Assembly (NCBI RefSeq): GCF_002024505.1
Contig: NZ_CP019402.1
Coordinates: 1,612,001-1,676,000, forward strand
Source: Plantibacter flavus
Lineage (GTDB): Bacteria; Actinomycetota; Actinomycetes; Actinomycetales; Microbacteriaceae
Reading direction: 5' to 3'
Length of the DNA stretch: 64,000 nt
Shown: positions 44,381 through 52,973 of the stretch, piece after piece
Layout: the number at the start of each line of letters is the position of its first letter
Position numbering within the stretch: the stretch's first letter is position 1
Translations under genes and position numbers: made by a program
The notes under the pieces: generated by a model
Told to the model about the DNA's origin: nothing
What the model saw: only the letters and a program-made list of their open reading frames with translations
Databases searched by the model: none

Positions 44381-45397
44381 CTATGTGTCGGTGGTTGGAA
44401 CGTCGTTGGATTCGGAGAACTGCACGGGTATGCCGGTGTCCAATGACGCCTTCGCCGCCAACGCGACGGTCAGGGCCGCGAGGGCGCTCCGGCCGGTCAC
44501 CCGGAACGGTTGGACGTCTCGATCGACGCAGTCGAGGAAGGAGGCCATCTGCCGTCGGTAGGGATCGGTCTCGTCGAGGCCGACGAAGCCGTGCGCGGCG
44601 GCCGACCCGAGCGCGTCGATCGCGAGCGGCGGTGTGTGGGTCGGGGACGCGCCGACGAATCGGTGGGCGATGAGCCCGGTGCTGCCGAGCACCTCGATGG
44701 CCGAGCTGAAGCCGAAGGCCGGCGGGAGCTCCATGGAGGTGAGGACACGCCCGATGCCGCCGTCGGCGTAGTCGACGGTCGTCTCGATCGGGCGACCGGT
44801 GCCGGTGCGGCGTGCTGACACGGATCGCGGCTGGCCGAGGACCTGGTTCAATTGGTCGAAGTCGTGGATCGCGAAGTCGACGAGGGGGCCGCCGGAGCGT
44901 CGCTCGTCCTGCCACCACGGTGACGGGGCGGTAGGGGAGCTCAGCCGTTCGGCCGTGACGGCGAGGGGTGTGCCGACGGCGCCGGCGCGCACCGCGTCGT
45001 CGATCGCCTCGTACCCGCCGAAGAACCGGACGACGTGCGCGACCATGAATATCCGGTCGGACGCGTCGGCGGTGCGCAGGATCGCGTGGGCGTCGGCGAG
45101 CGTCAGGGCGATCGGTTTCTCCAGCAGGACGTGTTTGCCGGCACGGAGCGCGCTGACGGCGAGGTCACGATGGGTGTCGGTCGGCGTGCAGATGACGACG
45201 ATGCCCACGGAGGCATCGAGGAACACCTCGTCGACCGAGGTGGTGAGTCGTGCTGCCGGTGCCTCCGGCATGGCTCTCGGCGACCGGGCCGAGCACAGGT
45301 AGGCGATCCGGTCCGCTGCACCGAGTCCGGCGAGCGCGCGGACGTGCGCCAGTCCCATGGCACCGGTGCCGATGACGGCGATCCGGTCCGCCGTCAC
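44381..45397 (-). CDS. Gfo/Idh/MocA family oxidoreductase
   Basis: This 338-aa NAD(P)-dependent oxidoreductase has a Rossmann motif at the start (IAVIGTGAMGLAHVRAL) and the family signature GKHVLLEKPIALTLADA with the catalytic EKP. RRSGGPLVDFAIHDFDQLNQVLG follows, with the usual Asp/His pair. Members act on free or activated sugars and inositols; the substrate here is open. The start is GTG 45397, overlapping the kinase gene stop by 4 bases, so the two are coupled. Confidence 0.85.
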   Translation of the reverse strand: MTADRIAVIGTGAMGLAHVRALAGLGAADRIAYLCSARSPRAMPEAPAARLTTSVDEVFLDASVGIVVICTPTDTHRDLAVSALRAGKHVLLEKPIALTLADAHAILRTADASDRIFMVAHVVRFFGGYEAIDDAVRAGAVGTPLAVTAERLSSPTAPSPWWQDERRSGGPLVDFAIHDFDQLNQVLGQPRSVSARRTGTGRPIETTVDYADGGIGRVLTSMELPPAFGFSSAIEVLGSTGLIAHRFVGASPTHTPPLAIDALGSAAAHGFVGLDETDPYRRQMASFLDCVDRDVQPFRVTGRSALAALTVALAAKASLDTGIPVQFSESNDVPTTDT

Positions 45398-46419
45398 CGC
45401 GTCGCCCCTGCGGCTAGGTCCTCGCGCAGGCGGCTGAGGGTCGCGTCGTCGACGTCCCCGCCCAGCATTCTGATGCCCAGGGCGGCGGCTCCGACGAGGC
45501 CGTCGGCGACCGGGACGAGTCGGGCCCCGGCGGCAGCCGATGACAGGCGCTCCGCGGCGGAGGGGACGGACGGGAGGAGTCCGTCGACGAGCACGCTGCC
45601 GCCGACGACGAGCGTGCGCTCTCGGTGGTCGGGACCCGGAGCCAGCACCCGTTCGACGAGGACGGCCAAACGGTCCACGGCAGCGTCGAGGATGGACCGC
45701 GCGACCTCGTCGTCCGCGGCTTGGAAGGCGAGCGGCGCCAGGCGGGCGATGGCGATGGGGGGACCGTCGTTCACCGAGCGGATGAGTGTGTCGAGTACCG
45801 GGGACCGGCGGTGGTCGGCGCCACCGGATGAGGACGGGTCCGGAGTGGACCCGATCGCCTGGGAGAGCAGCCGGGTGAGGCCCGTGCGGGGTCCGATGCC
45901 GTCGAGATCGGCGGCGACCGCGCGGATCACGCGTCGGGCGATCCAGAATCCGGAGCCGCCATCACCGAGGAGCCAGCCGGCGCCGCCCACCTCTCGGACG
46001 ACCAGACGGTCCCTGATCCGTCCCGCGACGCTCCCGGTCCCCGCGACGAGTACGACGCCGTCCGGCGACGCCGAGCCGGAGCCGTACATGCCGAGCAGAT
46101 CCGGCTCGATGACGACCGGTCCGAGTCCGAGCGGTACGAGGTGCGCGTCCAGGGCGCGGCGGTAGGCGTCGGACACCTGCCCCGCCTGCGTGATCACCAC
46201 GAGCGACCCGGACGGGAGAGGCGACATGGACGTCGTCGTCCTGGCCAGGTCGAGCGCGGCACGAGCTGCGAGCGCGATCTGCGTGGCGGCGCTGTCCACG
46301 CCGGACGAGGTCGGATTCCCGCCGCCCGCCCGACCGGAACCGAGGCGACGTCCGGAGGCGTCGACGAGCACCGCCCGGGACGAGGTGCCGCCGGCGTCGA
46401 CCGCCAGAGTTGTTTTCAT
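45394..46419 (-). CDS. N-acetylglucosamine kinase-like protein (BadF/BadG/BcrA/BcrD ATPase family)
   Basis: This protein of about 341 aa has the ASKHA kinase layout: phosphate-1 motif LAVDAGGTSSRAVLVD, the LVAGTGSVAGRI phosphate-2 loop followed by GGAGWLLGDGGSGFWIAR typical of eukaryotic-type GlcNAc kinases, and an adenosine motif LVVGGSVL. It probably phosphorylates GlcNAc or a related amino sugar after import. The start is uncertain among ATG 46431, 46428 and 46419 (MKTTLAVDAGG). It is divergent from the rpiR gene and shares a control region with it. Confidence 0.8.
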   Translation of the reverse strand: MKTTLAVDAGGTSSRAVLVDASGRRLGSGRAGGGNPTSSGVDSAATQIALAARAALDLARTTTSMSPLPSGSLVVITQAGQVSDAYRRALDAHLVPLGLGPVVIEPDLLGMYGSGSASPDGVVLVAGTGSVAGRIRDRLVVREVGGAGWLLGDGGSGFWIARRVIRAVAADLDGIGPRTGLTRLLSQAIGSTPDPSSSGGADHRRSPVLDTLIRSVNDGPPIAIARLAPLAFQAADDEVARSILDAAVDRLAVLVERVLAPGPDHRERTLVVGGSVLVDGLLPSVPSAAERLSSAAAGARLVPVADGLVGAAALGIRMLGGDVDDATLSRLREDLAAGATR

Positions 46420-46461
46420 GGTCGTCATCATCTCGAAACATGTTGCCGTGGGCCACAACGT

Positions 46462-46476
46462 ACTGTAAGAATCAGT
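46462..46476. promoter_or_regulatory. Possible RpiR operator overlapping the kinase promoter
   Basis: ACTGTAAGAATCAGT is an inverted repeat ACTG-N7-CAGT. On the minus strand TACAGT (46462-46467) reads as a -10 with TTGGAG (46486-46491) 18 bases upstream as -35. A regulator bound here would block the kinase promoter. The palindromic AACATGTT at 46437-46444 is a second candidate. Confidence 0.35.
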
Positions 46477-46512
46477 TTCGCGTCACTCCAACGAAGGAGA
46501 AAAGGAATTTCC

Positions 46513-47460
46513 ATGACTGTTTCCATCCGCACCGACCCACCGGTCGAGCACGCCACCGGCGTGACCAACCGGATTCGGTCGCGGATGCCGGAGATGTCCG
46601 GGGTCATGCTGCGTATCGCGGACTATCTGTTGGAGAACCCCGACGCCCCCCTGACCCTCACGATCGGTGAACTCGCCGCCGATTCGGGCGTCTCAGCGGC
46701 GACCATCACCCGCTTCTGCCGGATCATCGGATACACCGGCTACGCGCCGTTCCGGGTCGACCTCGCCAAGGACTTCGGTCGCAGCACCGCTCGCGACTCC
46801 TGGCAGACCGACATCGGCCGGGCGTTCGGTCCCGACGACTCGGCGCCGGACGTCCTGAGCACGCTGCTCAACGCGCACACGCGGACGCTGCGGGAGACCG
46901 CCGACGTGATCGACCTCGAGGTCATGCTCGAGATCGCCGCAGCCATCGCGCGCAGCCGGAACGTCGACATCTACGGTGTGGGCGGCAGCGCGATGCTCGC
47001 CGACGAGATGCAGGCCAGGCTGTACCGGATCGGCATCAGCACGCACGCCTGGTCGGAGGTCCACGCGGGCCTCACGAGCGCTGCGATCCAGGGCCCCGAC
47101 TCGGTCGCCCTGGGGATCAGCAACACCGGGCGCACCGAGGAGACCATCCAGATGCTCCGCCAGGCGGGTCGCGCGGGCGCGCTCACCGTGGCGATCAGCA
47201 ACAACCCGGACTCCCCGCTCGTCGCCGCGTCGACCCTGGCCATCATCACCTCGGCCCACGAACGGTTCCTGCAGCCCGACGACCTCTCCGCCAAGCACGG
47301 TCAGCTGTTCGTCCTGGATCTGTTGTACCTGTTCGTCGCGCAGCAGAACTTCGAGCGCACGACCAAGCGCCTCGCGGCCTCCGCCCTCGCGGTCGCCCCG
47401 CACCGCCGACCGACCAAGGCCGGCGCCCTGTCCGAGACTGCTTCGCCCGTGGGCGTCTGA
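46513..47460 (+). CDS. RpiR family transcriptional regulator (HTH + SIS)
   Basis: This 315-aa regulator has an N-terminal HTH_6 domain (LTLTIGELAADSGVSAATITRFCRIIGYTGYAPFRVDLA) and a C-terminal SIS phosphosugar-binding domain (VDIYGVGGSAMLADEMQARL, VALGISNTGRTEETIQMLR). Such regulators sense a phosphorylated sugar, here probably an amino-sugar phosphate made by the divergent kinase. ATG 46513 follows AAGGAG. The SIS-protein gene starts 10 bases after its stop. Confidence 0.9.
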   Translation: MTVSIRTDPPVEHATGVTNRIRSRMPEMSGVMLRIADYLLENPDAPLTLTIGELAADSGVSAATITRFCRIIGYTGYAPFRVDLAKDFGRSTARDSWQTDIGRAFGPDDSAPDVLSTLLNAHTRTLRETADVIDLEVMLEIAAAIARSRNVDIYGVGGSAMLADEMQARLYRIGISTHAWSEVHAGLTSAAIQGPDSVALGISNTGRTEETIQMLRQAGRAGALTVAISNNPDSPLVAASTLAIITSAHERFLQPDDLSAKHGQLFVLDLLYLFVAQQNFERTTKRLAASALAVAPHRRPTKAGALSETASPVGV

Positions 47461-47470
47461 GAGGAACCGA

Positions 47471-48250
47471 ATGAGCACCACATCCACCACGAACTGGACC
47501 GATCACGTCGATCGCTACACCGACGAGGTGACCTCGCGCCTCGCGGACATCACCCGGGCGGCGCGGTCCGGCGAACTCGACCCCGCGATCGACCTGCTGG
47601 TCGCGGCCCTCGAGCGCGGAGCGGTCATCCAGGCGTTCGGCACCGGCCACTCGGAGGCGTTCGCGATGGAGATCGCCGGACGCGCCGGGGGACTGATCCC
47701 GACGAACAAGATCGCGCTGCGGGACGTCGTCCTCCGCGGCGCACGGTCCGTCGACGACCTCGGTGGTGCCGCGCTGGAGCGCAGCGGCGATGTCGCAGCG
47801 GAGCTCTTCGCGATCTCTCCGGTGGGGGAGGGTGACGTGTTAATCATCGCGTCGAACTCCGGCGTCAACGGGTCGATCGTGGGACTCGCCCTGATCGCCA
47901 AGGAACACGGCCACCCCGTCATCGCCGTGACCTCGCTCGAGCACACCTCGCGCGTCGAGCCGAAGCACCCGAGCGGGCTGCGGCTCTCCGAGGTGGCCGA
48001 CGTGGTGCTCGACAACCGTGCTCCGTTCGGTGACGCGACCATCGAGGTCCAGGACGGCGTCCCGGTCGGCGCGGTGTCCTCGATCACGGCGGCCTACCTC
48101 GCGCAGCTCCTCACCATCGGCGTCGCGGCGAGGATCGCGGACACCGGCGAGACCCCACCGCTCTACATCTCGGCCAACATCCCGGGCGGCGACGAGCACA
48201 ACAGTGTGCTCGAGGACCGCTACCGAGGCCGGATCAGACGTGACGCCTGA
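47471..48250 (+). CDS. SIS-domain phosphosugar protein
   Basis: This 259-aa protein is a single SIS domain with AFGTGHSEAFAMEIAGRAGG and LIIASNSGVNGSIVGLALIAKEHGHPVIAVTSL, matching the sugar isomerase domain family often found beside sugar ABC transporters. It may be an isomerase, deaminase or etherase acting on an amino-sugar phosphate. It is not a clear MurQ or NagB. ATG 47471 follows GAGGA. The binding-protein gene begins 95 bases later. Confidence 0.8.
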   Translation: MSTTSTTNWTDHVDRYTDEVTSRLADITRAARSGELDPAIDLLVAALERGAVIQAFGTGHSEAFAMEIAGRAGGLIPTNKIALRDVVLRGARSVDDLGGAALERSGDVAAELFAISPVGEGDVLIIASNSGVNGSIVGLALIAKEHGHPVIAVTSLEHTSRVEPKHPSGLRLSEVADVVLDNRAPFGDATIEVQDGVPVGAVSSITAAYLAQLLTIGVAARIADTGETPPLYISANIPGGDEHNSVLEDRYRGRIRRDA

Positions 48251-48345
48251 ACCCGAGGCGTCGCTGTACCCGCACCACACACCCGACAACACCACCCCGA
48301 CAGCACCACACCCGGGCAACACTCGAATCACTGGAAGGTAGACCG

Positions 48346-49752
48346 ATGGACAAGCAGCCAGCAACGCTCCAACGCCGCGATTTCCTGCGAGGAGCACTCG
48401 CGACCGCGATCCTCCTCCCGCTGGGCGGGACGCTCGCGTCCTGTGTCGGCGGCGGAGGCGGGGCGACGACCACCGGCGGACCGGTCTCGGCCGACAACCC
48501 GTTCGGGATGGCCGCCAACTCGACCGTCGACGCCGTCATCTTCAAGGGCGGGTACGGCATCGAGTACACCGAGTTCGCCGGGAAGCTCGTCGAGAAGCAG
48601 CAGGCGGGCTCGACCGTCAAGGTCACGGCCGCCACGAACATCGCGCAGACCCTCCAGCCGCGGTTCGTCGCCGGCAACCCGCCGGACGTCATCGACAACA
48701 GCGGTGCCGGCCTCATCGGCATCAACACCATCCGCGAGCAGCTCGCCGACCTGACGGACGTCATCGAGGCGAAGAACTACGAGGGCAAGGTCATCAAGGA
48801 CACCCTGTACCCGGGTGTCGTCGAGCCGGGCACCTTCGACGGCAAGTTCGTGCAGTTGAACTACGTGCTGACGGTCTACGCGATCTGGTACTCGGCGGCA
48901 CTCTTCGAGGCCAACGGCTGGACGCCCCCGAAGACCTGGGCCGAGGCGCTCGACCTCGGTGCGAAGGCCAAAGCGCAGGGCAAATACCTGTTCGGTTGGG
49001 GCACCGAGGCGGCCACCTACTACCTCACGATGGCGATTGCCTCGGCGATCAAGGAGGGTGGCGACGAGGTCCGTCTCGCGCTCGAGAACCTCGAAGCCGA
49101 TTGCTGGTCGAAGCCGGCCGTGCAGGACGTGCTCACCGCGATGAAGCAGATCGTCGACGCCGGTTACATCAAGCCCGGCGGTGCGGGGACGCAGTTCACC
49201 GCGGCCCAGGCCCAGTGGAGCAACTCGGAGGACTTCATCCTCTACCCCTCGGGTGGCTGGATCGAGAACGAGATGAAGACCCAGACGAAGGACGGGTTCA
49301 AGATGACGGGGGCCCCGGAGCCGACCGTCACCGCGAACTCGGCCCTGCCGTACACGGCGCTCCACAGCACCGCGGGTGAAGGCTTCATCGTCCCGTCGCA
49401 GGGCAAGAACGTCGGCGGCGGCAAGGAGTTCCTGCGGGCCATGCTGTCGAACGACGCCGCGGTGAACTTCGCCAAGACGACCTTCTCGTCGACGATCGTC
49501 AAGGACACGATCCCCGAGGACGGCTTCGGCTCGACGGCGCTCGTGTCCCAGGTGAAGATGCTGAACGACGCCGGCTCCGATGTGTTCTCGTGGAACTTCA
49601 TCGACCTCTACGGGCTCAACACGGACCTCCTCGTTCTGTGGAACACGTTCCTGCAGGGCGGTTCCGACGTCGCCACGCTCACCAAGGGCATGCAGGACAT
49701 CTCCGACAAGGTCCGCAACGACGACTCCGTGGACAAGGTCACCGTCAAATGA
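48346..49752 (+). CDS. Carbohydrate ABC transporter substrate-binding lipoprotein (NgcE-like)
   Basis: This 468-aa extracellular binding protein has a Tat-type signal peptide (twin Arg at 10-11 in QRRDFLRG) and a lipobox LASC with Cys33, followed by a Gly-rich linker. The mature part matches the N-acetylglucosamine/diacetylchitobiose-binding NgcE type (FVQLNYVLTVYAIWYSAALFEANGW, LFGWGTEAATYYLTM, FILYPSGGWIENEM). It delivers sugar to the two permeases that follow. No ATPase gene is in the operon; a shared MsiK-type ATPase elsewhere would be needed, as known for Ngc systems. ATG 48346 follows GGAAGG. Confidence 0.87.
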   Translation: MDKQPATLQRRDFLRGALATAILLPLGGTLASCVGGGGGATTTGGPVSADNPFGMAANSTVDAVIFKGGYGIEYTEFAGKLVEKQQAGSTVKVTAATNIAQTLQPRFVAGNPPDVIDNSGAGLIGINTIREQLADLTDVIEAKNYEGKVIKDTLYPGVVEPGTFDGKFVQLNYVLTVYAIWYSAALFEANGWTPPKTWAEALDLGAKAKAQGKYLFGWGTEAATYYLTMAIASAIKEGGDEVRLALENLEADCWSKPAVQDVLTAMKQIVDAGYIKPGGAGTQFTAAQAQWSNSEDFILYPSGGWIENEMKTQTKDGFKMTGAPEPTVTANSALPYTALHSTAGEGFIVPSQGKNVGGGKEFLRAMLSNDAAVNFAKTTFSSTIVKDTIPEDGFGSTALVSQVKMLNDAGSDVFSWNFIDLYGLNTDLLVLWNTFLQGGSDVATLTKGMQDISDKVRNDDSVDKVTVK

Positions 49753-50753
49753 CGGCTGTCGGCACACCGCTCGGGAAGGTGGGAGGGGCTACCCCTCCCG
49801 CCGCCCGGCGGCTGCGCCGCCGGGACTTCACGTTCGACCGGGTCACGTTCTTCCTGGTCTTCCTGATCGTGCCGGTGGTGGGGTACGTCGTCTTCGTGGT
49901 GTCGCCGTTCGCGCAAGCGGCGTACTACTCGTTGACGAACTGGTCCGGGTTCTCCCCGGGGATGGACTTCGTCGGGTTCTCGAACTACACGAAGCTCTTC
50001 CAGGACCAGACCTTCCTCCAGTCCATGGGCAACAGCGTCGCGCTCGCGATCGTCCTGCCGCTCGTGACCCTCGGGATTGCGTTCCTCTTCGCCTCCCTCA
50101 TCACGATCGGTGGACCGAGCAACGGTCCGATCCGCGGCCTCCGCAACTCGAGCGTGTACCGCGTGATCACCTTCTTCCCGTACGTCGTGCCGGCCATCGT
50201 CATCGGCCTCATCTGGAAGCAGATCTACGACCCGTCGTCCGGCCTGCTGAACGGCTTCCTGACCGGCATCGGGCTCGACCAGTTCACGTCCTTCGCCTGG
50301 CTCGGTTCGCCGGACACGGCGATGATCGCGACCATGTTCGTCATCGTCTGGGGACTCATCGGGTTCTACACGGTGCTCTTCATCGCCGCGATCAAGGGCG
50401 TGCCGGCCGAGGTCTACGAGGCGGCACGGATCGACGGGGCGGGTCGCCTGCGGACCGCGCTCACGATCACGATCCCGTTGATCCGGGACAACATCCAGAC
50501 GGCGTACATCTACATGGGCATCCTCGCCCTCGACGCATTTGTGTACATGGCCGCGTTGAATCCCGGCGGCGGCCCGTCCAACACGACGCTCGTGATGTCG
50601 CAGCAGCTCTTCACGACGGCGTTCACCAAGGGCCAGTTCGGCTACGCCTGTGCGATGGGAGTCGTGCTCGCGCTCGTCACCCTGATGTTCGCGGGCGTCG
50701 TCTTCCTGGTCAGCCGACTCACCGGCGGCAACGATGAAGGGGTGGCGGAATGA
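49749..50753 (+). CDS. Carbohydrate ABC transporter permease (NgcF-like)
   Basis: This 334-aa permease has a basic N-terminal stretch (PAARRLRRRDF), six membrane helices and the EAA loop PAEVYEAARIDGAGRLRTALTITIPLI that docks the ATPase. ATG 49749 overlaps the binding-protein stop as ATGA; the open frame upstream shadows that gene. It forms the channel with the next gene product. Confidence 0.88.
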   Translation: MTAVGTPLGKVGGATPPAARRLRRRDFTFDRVTFFLVFLIVPVVGYVVFVVSPFAQAAYYSLTNWSGFSPGMDFVGFSNYTKLFQDQTFLQSMGNSVALAIVLPLVTLGIAFLFASLITIGGPSNGPIRGLRNSSVYRVITFFPYVVPAIVIGLIWKQIYDPSSGLLNGFLTGIGLDQFTSFAWLGSPDTAMIATMFVIVWGLIGFYTVLFIAAIKGVPAEVYEAARIDGAGRLRTALTITIPLIRDNIQTAYIYMGILALDAFVYMAALNPGGGPSNTTLVMSQQLFTTAFTKGQFGYACAMGVVLALVTLMFAGVVFLVSRLTGGNDEGVAE

Positions 50754-51661
50754 CCGTCCAGACCACGGCGACGACCGCGAACCCGGCGGTCGTCGGAACC
50801 GGCACGCGCATACCGGCTAGCCGCAAGCCGACCACGGGCGACCGCGTCGTCGGGACGGCATCGCACACGGTGCTCATCATCTGGTCGATCGTGGTCGTCG
50901 TCCCGCTGCTCTGGACGGTCATGTCGTCGTTCAAGACGAGCTCCGAGATCTTCGCCTCGCCGTTCTCGCTGCCGTCGACATGGAACTTCGACAACTACGT
51001 GAACGCGTGGACGACGGCCGGTATCGGGAGCTTCTTCCTGAACTCGATCGTGGTGGTGTTCGGCGCCCTCATCGTGACCATGTTGTTCGGCTCGATGTGT
51101 GCGTACGTGCTGGCGCGGTTCCGCTTCTTCGGGAGCCGGGCCATCTACTACCTGATGCTCGCCGGCCTCACGTTCCCCGTGTTCCTCGCGATCGTGCCGT
51201 TGTTCTTCGTGCTGCAGAGCCTCGGGTTGCTCAACTCGCTCCCGGGACTCATCCTCACGTACGCGGCGTTCGCCTTCCCGTTCACGGTGTTCTTCCTGTT
51301 CTCGTTCTTCAAGTCGCTGCCGGTCTCCATCGCGGAGGCGGCCGCGATCGACGGAGCAGGGGAGTGGCGGACCTTCTTCCAGGTGATGCTGCCCATGGCG
51401 AGGCCGGGGCTCGCGACCGTTGCGATCCTCAACTTCGTGGGGCTGTGGAACCAGTTCCTCCTGCCCGTGGCGCTCAACTCGAACCCGCAGAACTACGTCC
51501 TGACGCAGGGGATGGCGTCGTTCGCCGCCCAGGCCGGGTACTCGGTGGACTTCGGTGCGCTCTTCGCGGCGTCCGTGATCACCGTGGTCCCCGTGCTCAT
51601 CGTGTACCTGATCTTCCAGCGACAGCTGCAGGGTTCGGTGTCGCAGGGCACGGACAAGTAG
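50750..51661 (+). CDS. Carbohydrate ABC transporter permease (NgcG-like)
   Basis: This 303-aa MalG-type permease has six helices and the EAA loop PVSIAEAAAIDGAGEWRTFFQVMLPMARPGL. ATG 50750 overlaps the previous gene by 4 bases. It is the last transporter gene in the operon; cutC starts 53 bases later on the same strand. Confidence 0.88.
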   Translation: MTVQTTATTANPAVVGTGTRIPASRKPTTGDRVVGTASHTVLIIWSIVVVVPLLWTVMSSFKTSSEIFASPFSLPSTWNFDNYVNAWTTAGIGSFFLNSIVVVFGALIVTMLFGSMCAYVLARFRFFGSRAIYYLMLAGLTFPVFLAIVPLFFVLQSLGLLNSLPGLILTYAAFAFPFTVFFLFSFFKSLPVSIAEAAAIDGAGEWRTFFQVMLPMARPGLATVAILNFVGLWNQFLLPVALNSNPQNYVLTQGMASFAAQAGYSVDFGALFAASVITVVPVLIVYLIFQRQLQGSVSQGTDK

Positions 51662-51714
51662 CGCAGCGGCGTGCGCGTCCTCGGCTCGAGCGGATCACTG
51701 GAACAATGGGTCCA

Positions 51715-52470
51715 ATGAGCCTCCAGTCGCCAGTCGCCGTCGAGATCGCCGTCCAGGACGTGGAGGGGGTCCGCATCGCCATCCGCGAGGGAGCCCAGCG
51801 GGTCGAGTTGTGCCAGGCCCTCGGCACCGGTGGGCTCACCCCCTCCATCGGACTGGTCATGGCGGCGGTCCGTGCTGCGGACGAAGCCGGGCTCAGCGAC
51901 TTCGTGCACGTGCTCGTGCGTCCGCGAGAGGGTGGTTTCGTCTACTCGCCCGCGGAGATCGACGTCATGTCCGGCGACATCCTCGCGCTCGAGGCCGCGG
52001 GTGCTGCGGGCATCGTCGTCGGCGCCCTCCGGTCCGACCGGACGATCGACCTGGAGGCGCTGGCTCAGCTGCGTCAGGCTGCGGGCTCGCTCGCCGTGAC
52101 GTTCCACCGGGCCGTCGACGCCACGACCGACCCCGTGCGGTCCGCCGACCAGCTGCGCGACGCCGGTGTGGACCGTCTGTTGACCTCCGGCGGCGCGCGC
52201 GCGAGTATCGACGGCGCGGAGAAGCTCGCGCAGATGGCCTCGAAGGGTGACAGCTCGATGCAGATCATGGCCGGTGGCGGCGTCACGATAGATGCGATCC
52301 CCGCCCTCGCCCGGGCGGGTGTCGACGCGGTGCACCTGTCCGCCCGTCGTCGTGCCGGCCGGGTCACCGAGACCGGCCCCGGCGGAGGGTCGCCGAGCTA
52401 CGACATCACGGACGCGACGACCGTCGCTCGCGCGGTGGCCGCGGCCAGGCGCGCTGCCGTCGCCGTCTGA
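51715..52470 (+). CDS. cutC: CutC family protein
   Basis: This 251-aa TIM-barrel protein has CutC blocks EIAVQDVEGVRIAIREGAQR with RVELCQAL, DFVHVLVRPREGGFVYS, TFHRAVDATTD and RLLTSGGARASIDGA. CutC was linked to copper homeostasis, but in actinobacteria it often sits in sugar operons, and its enzymatic role is not settled. Its place after the GlcNAc-type importer suggests a sugar-related job here. The start is ATG 51715 or ATG 51706, in the same frame. Confidence 0.85.
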   Translation: MSLQSPVAVEIAVQDVEGVRIAIREGAQRVELCQALGTGGLTPSIGLVMAAVRAADEAGLSDFVHVLVRPREGGFVYSPAEIDVMSGDILALEAAGAAGIVVGALRSDRTIDLEALAQLRQAAGSLAVTFHRAVDATTDPVRSADQLRDAGVDRLLTSGGARASIDGAEKLAQMASKGDSSMQIMAGGGVTIDAIPALARAGVDAVHLSARRRAGRVTETGPGGGSPSYDITDATTVARAVAAARRAAVAV

Positions 52471-52515
52471 GATCCGTCGCCACCGAGAGGATCGTCGATC
52501 GGTCCTATCGAGCGA

Positions 52516-52902
52516 TCAGAGCGCCACGATGACGAGGGCGAGGATCAGCACGAGCTGACCGATCAGTCGTGGGACGAACGGTACGGCGAGGCGACCGAAC
52601 CGCTCGGGCTGGCGTGCGGCCGCGGCGTTCGCCGGGAACACCGCGACGAGGAACACGATCAGGCAGACCACTGCGGCGAGCCTGGTGGGTGGGACGAGCA
52701 GGCCGACGCCGCCCGCGATCTCGCACACACCGGTGAAGACGACGAGCATCCGCGGTGTGATGGTGCTGTTCCGGAAGGGTCCCGGGATCATCGCGGCCAT
52801 GGTCTTCGCCGGTCCCGGGAGGAAGTGGAGGACTCCCATGCCGATGAACATGATCGCGAGGACGATGGTCAGGACGGACTGCAGGAGCGGGAACGGGTTC
52901 AC
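52516..52902 (-). CDS. DoxX family membrane protein
   Basis: This protein of about 128 aa has four membrane helices and the DoxX-like blocks MFIGMGVLHFLPGPAKTMAAMIP and FTGVCEIAGGVGLLVPPTR. Such proteins are linked to redox or sulfur metabolism in some bacteria, but the role here is unknown. The start is probably GTG 52902 (MNPFPLLQSVL); the open frame upstream lacks membrane character. It is divergent from the following gene. Confidence 0.72.
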   Translation of the reverse strand: MNPFPLLQSVLTIVLAIMFIGMGVLHFLPGPAKTMAAMIPGPFRNSTITPRMLVVFTGVCEIAGGVGLLVPPTRLAAVVCLIVFLVAVFPANAAAARQPERFGRLAVPFVPRLIGQLVLILALVIVAL

Positions 52903-52961
52903 CAGGCAATTCTGCTCCGTCGAGTGCAGATCGCCGCGCTCGACGGTCGGCCCGGCGGCGA

Positions 52962-52967
52962 TAGGCT
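52962..52967 (+). promoter_or_regulatory. Probable -10 element (TAGGCT)
   Basis: TAGGCT ends 6 bases before ATG 52974. There is no ribosome site, so the gene pair at 52974-53899 is probably led by a leaderless mRNA. Confidence 0.45.
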
Positions 52968-52973
52968 GGCGGT

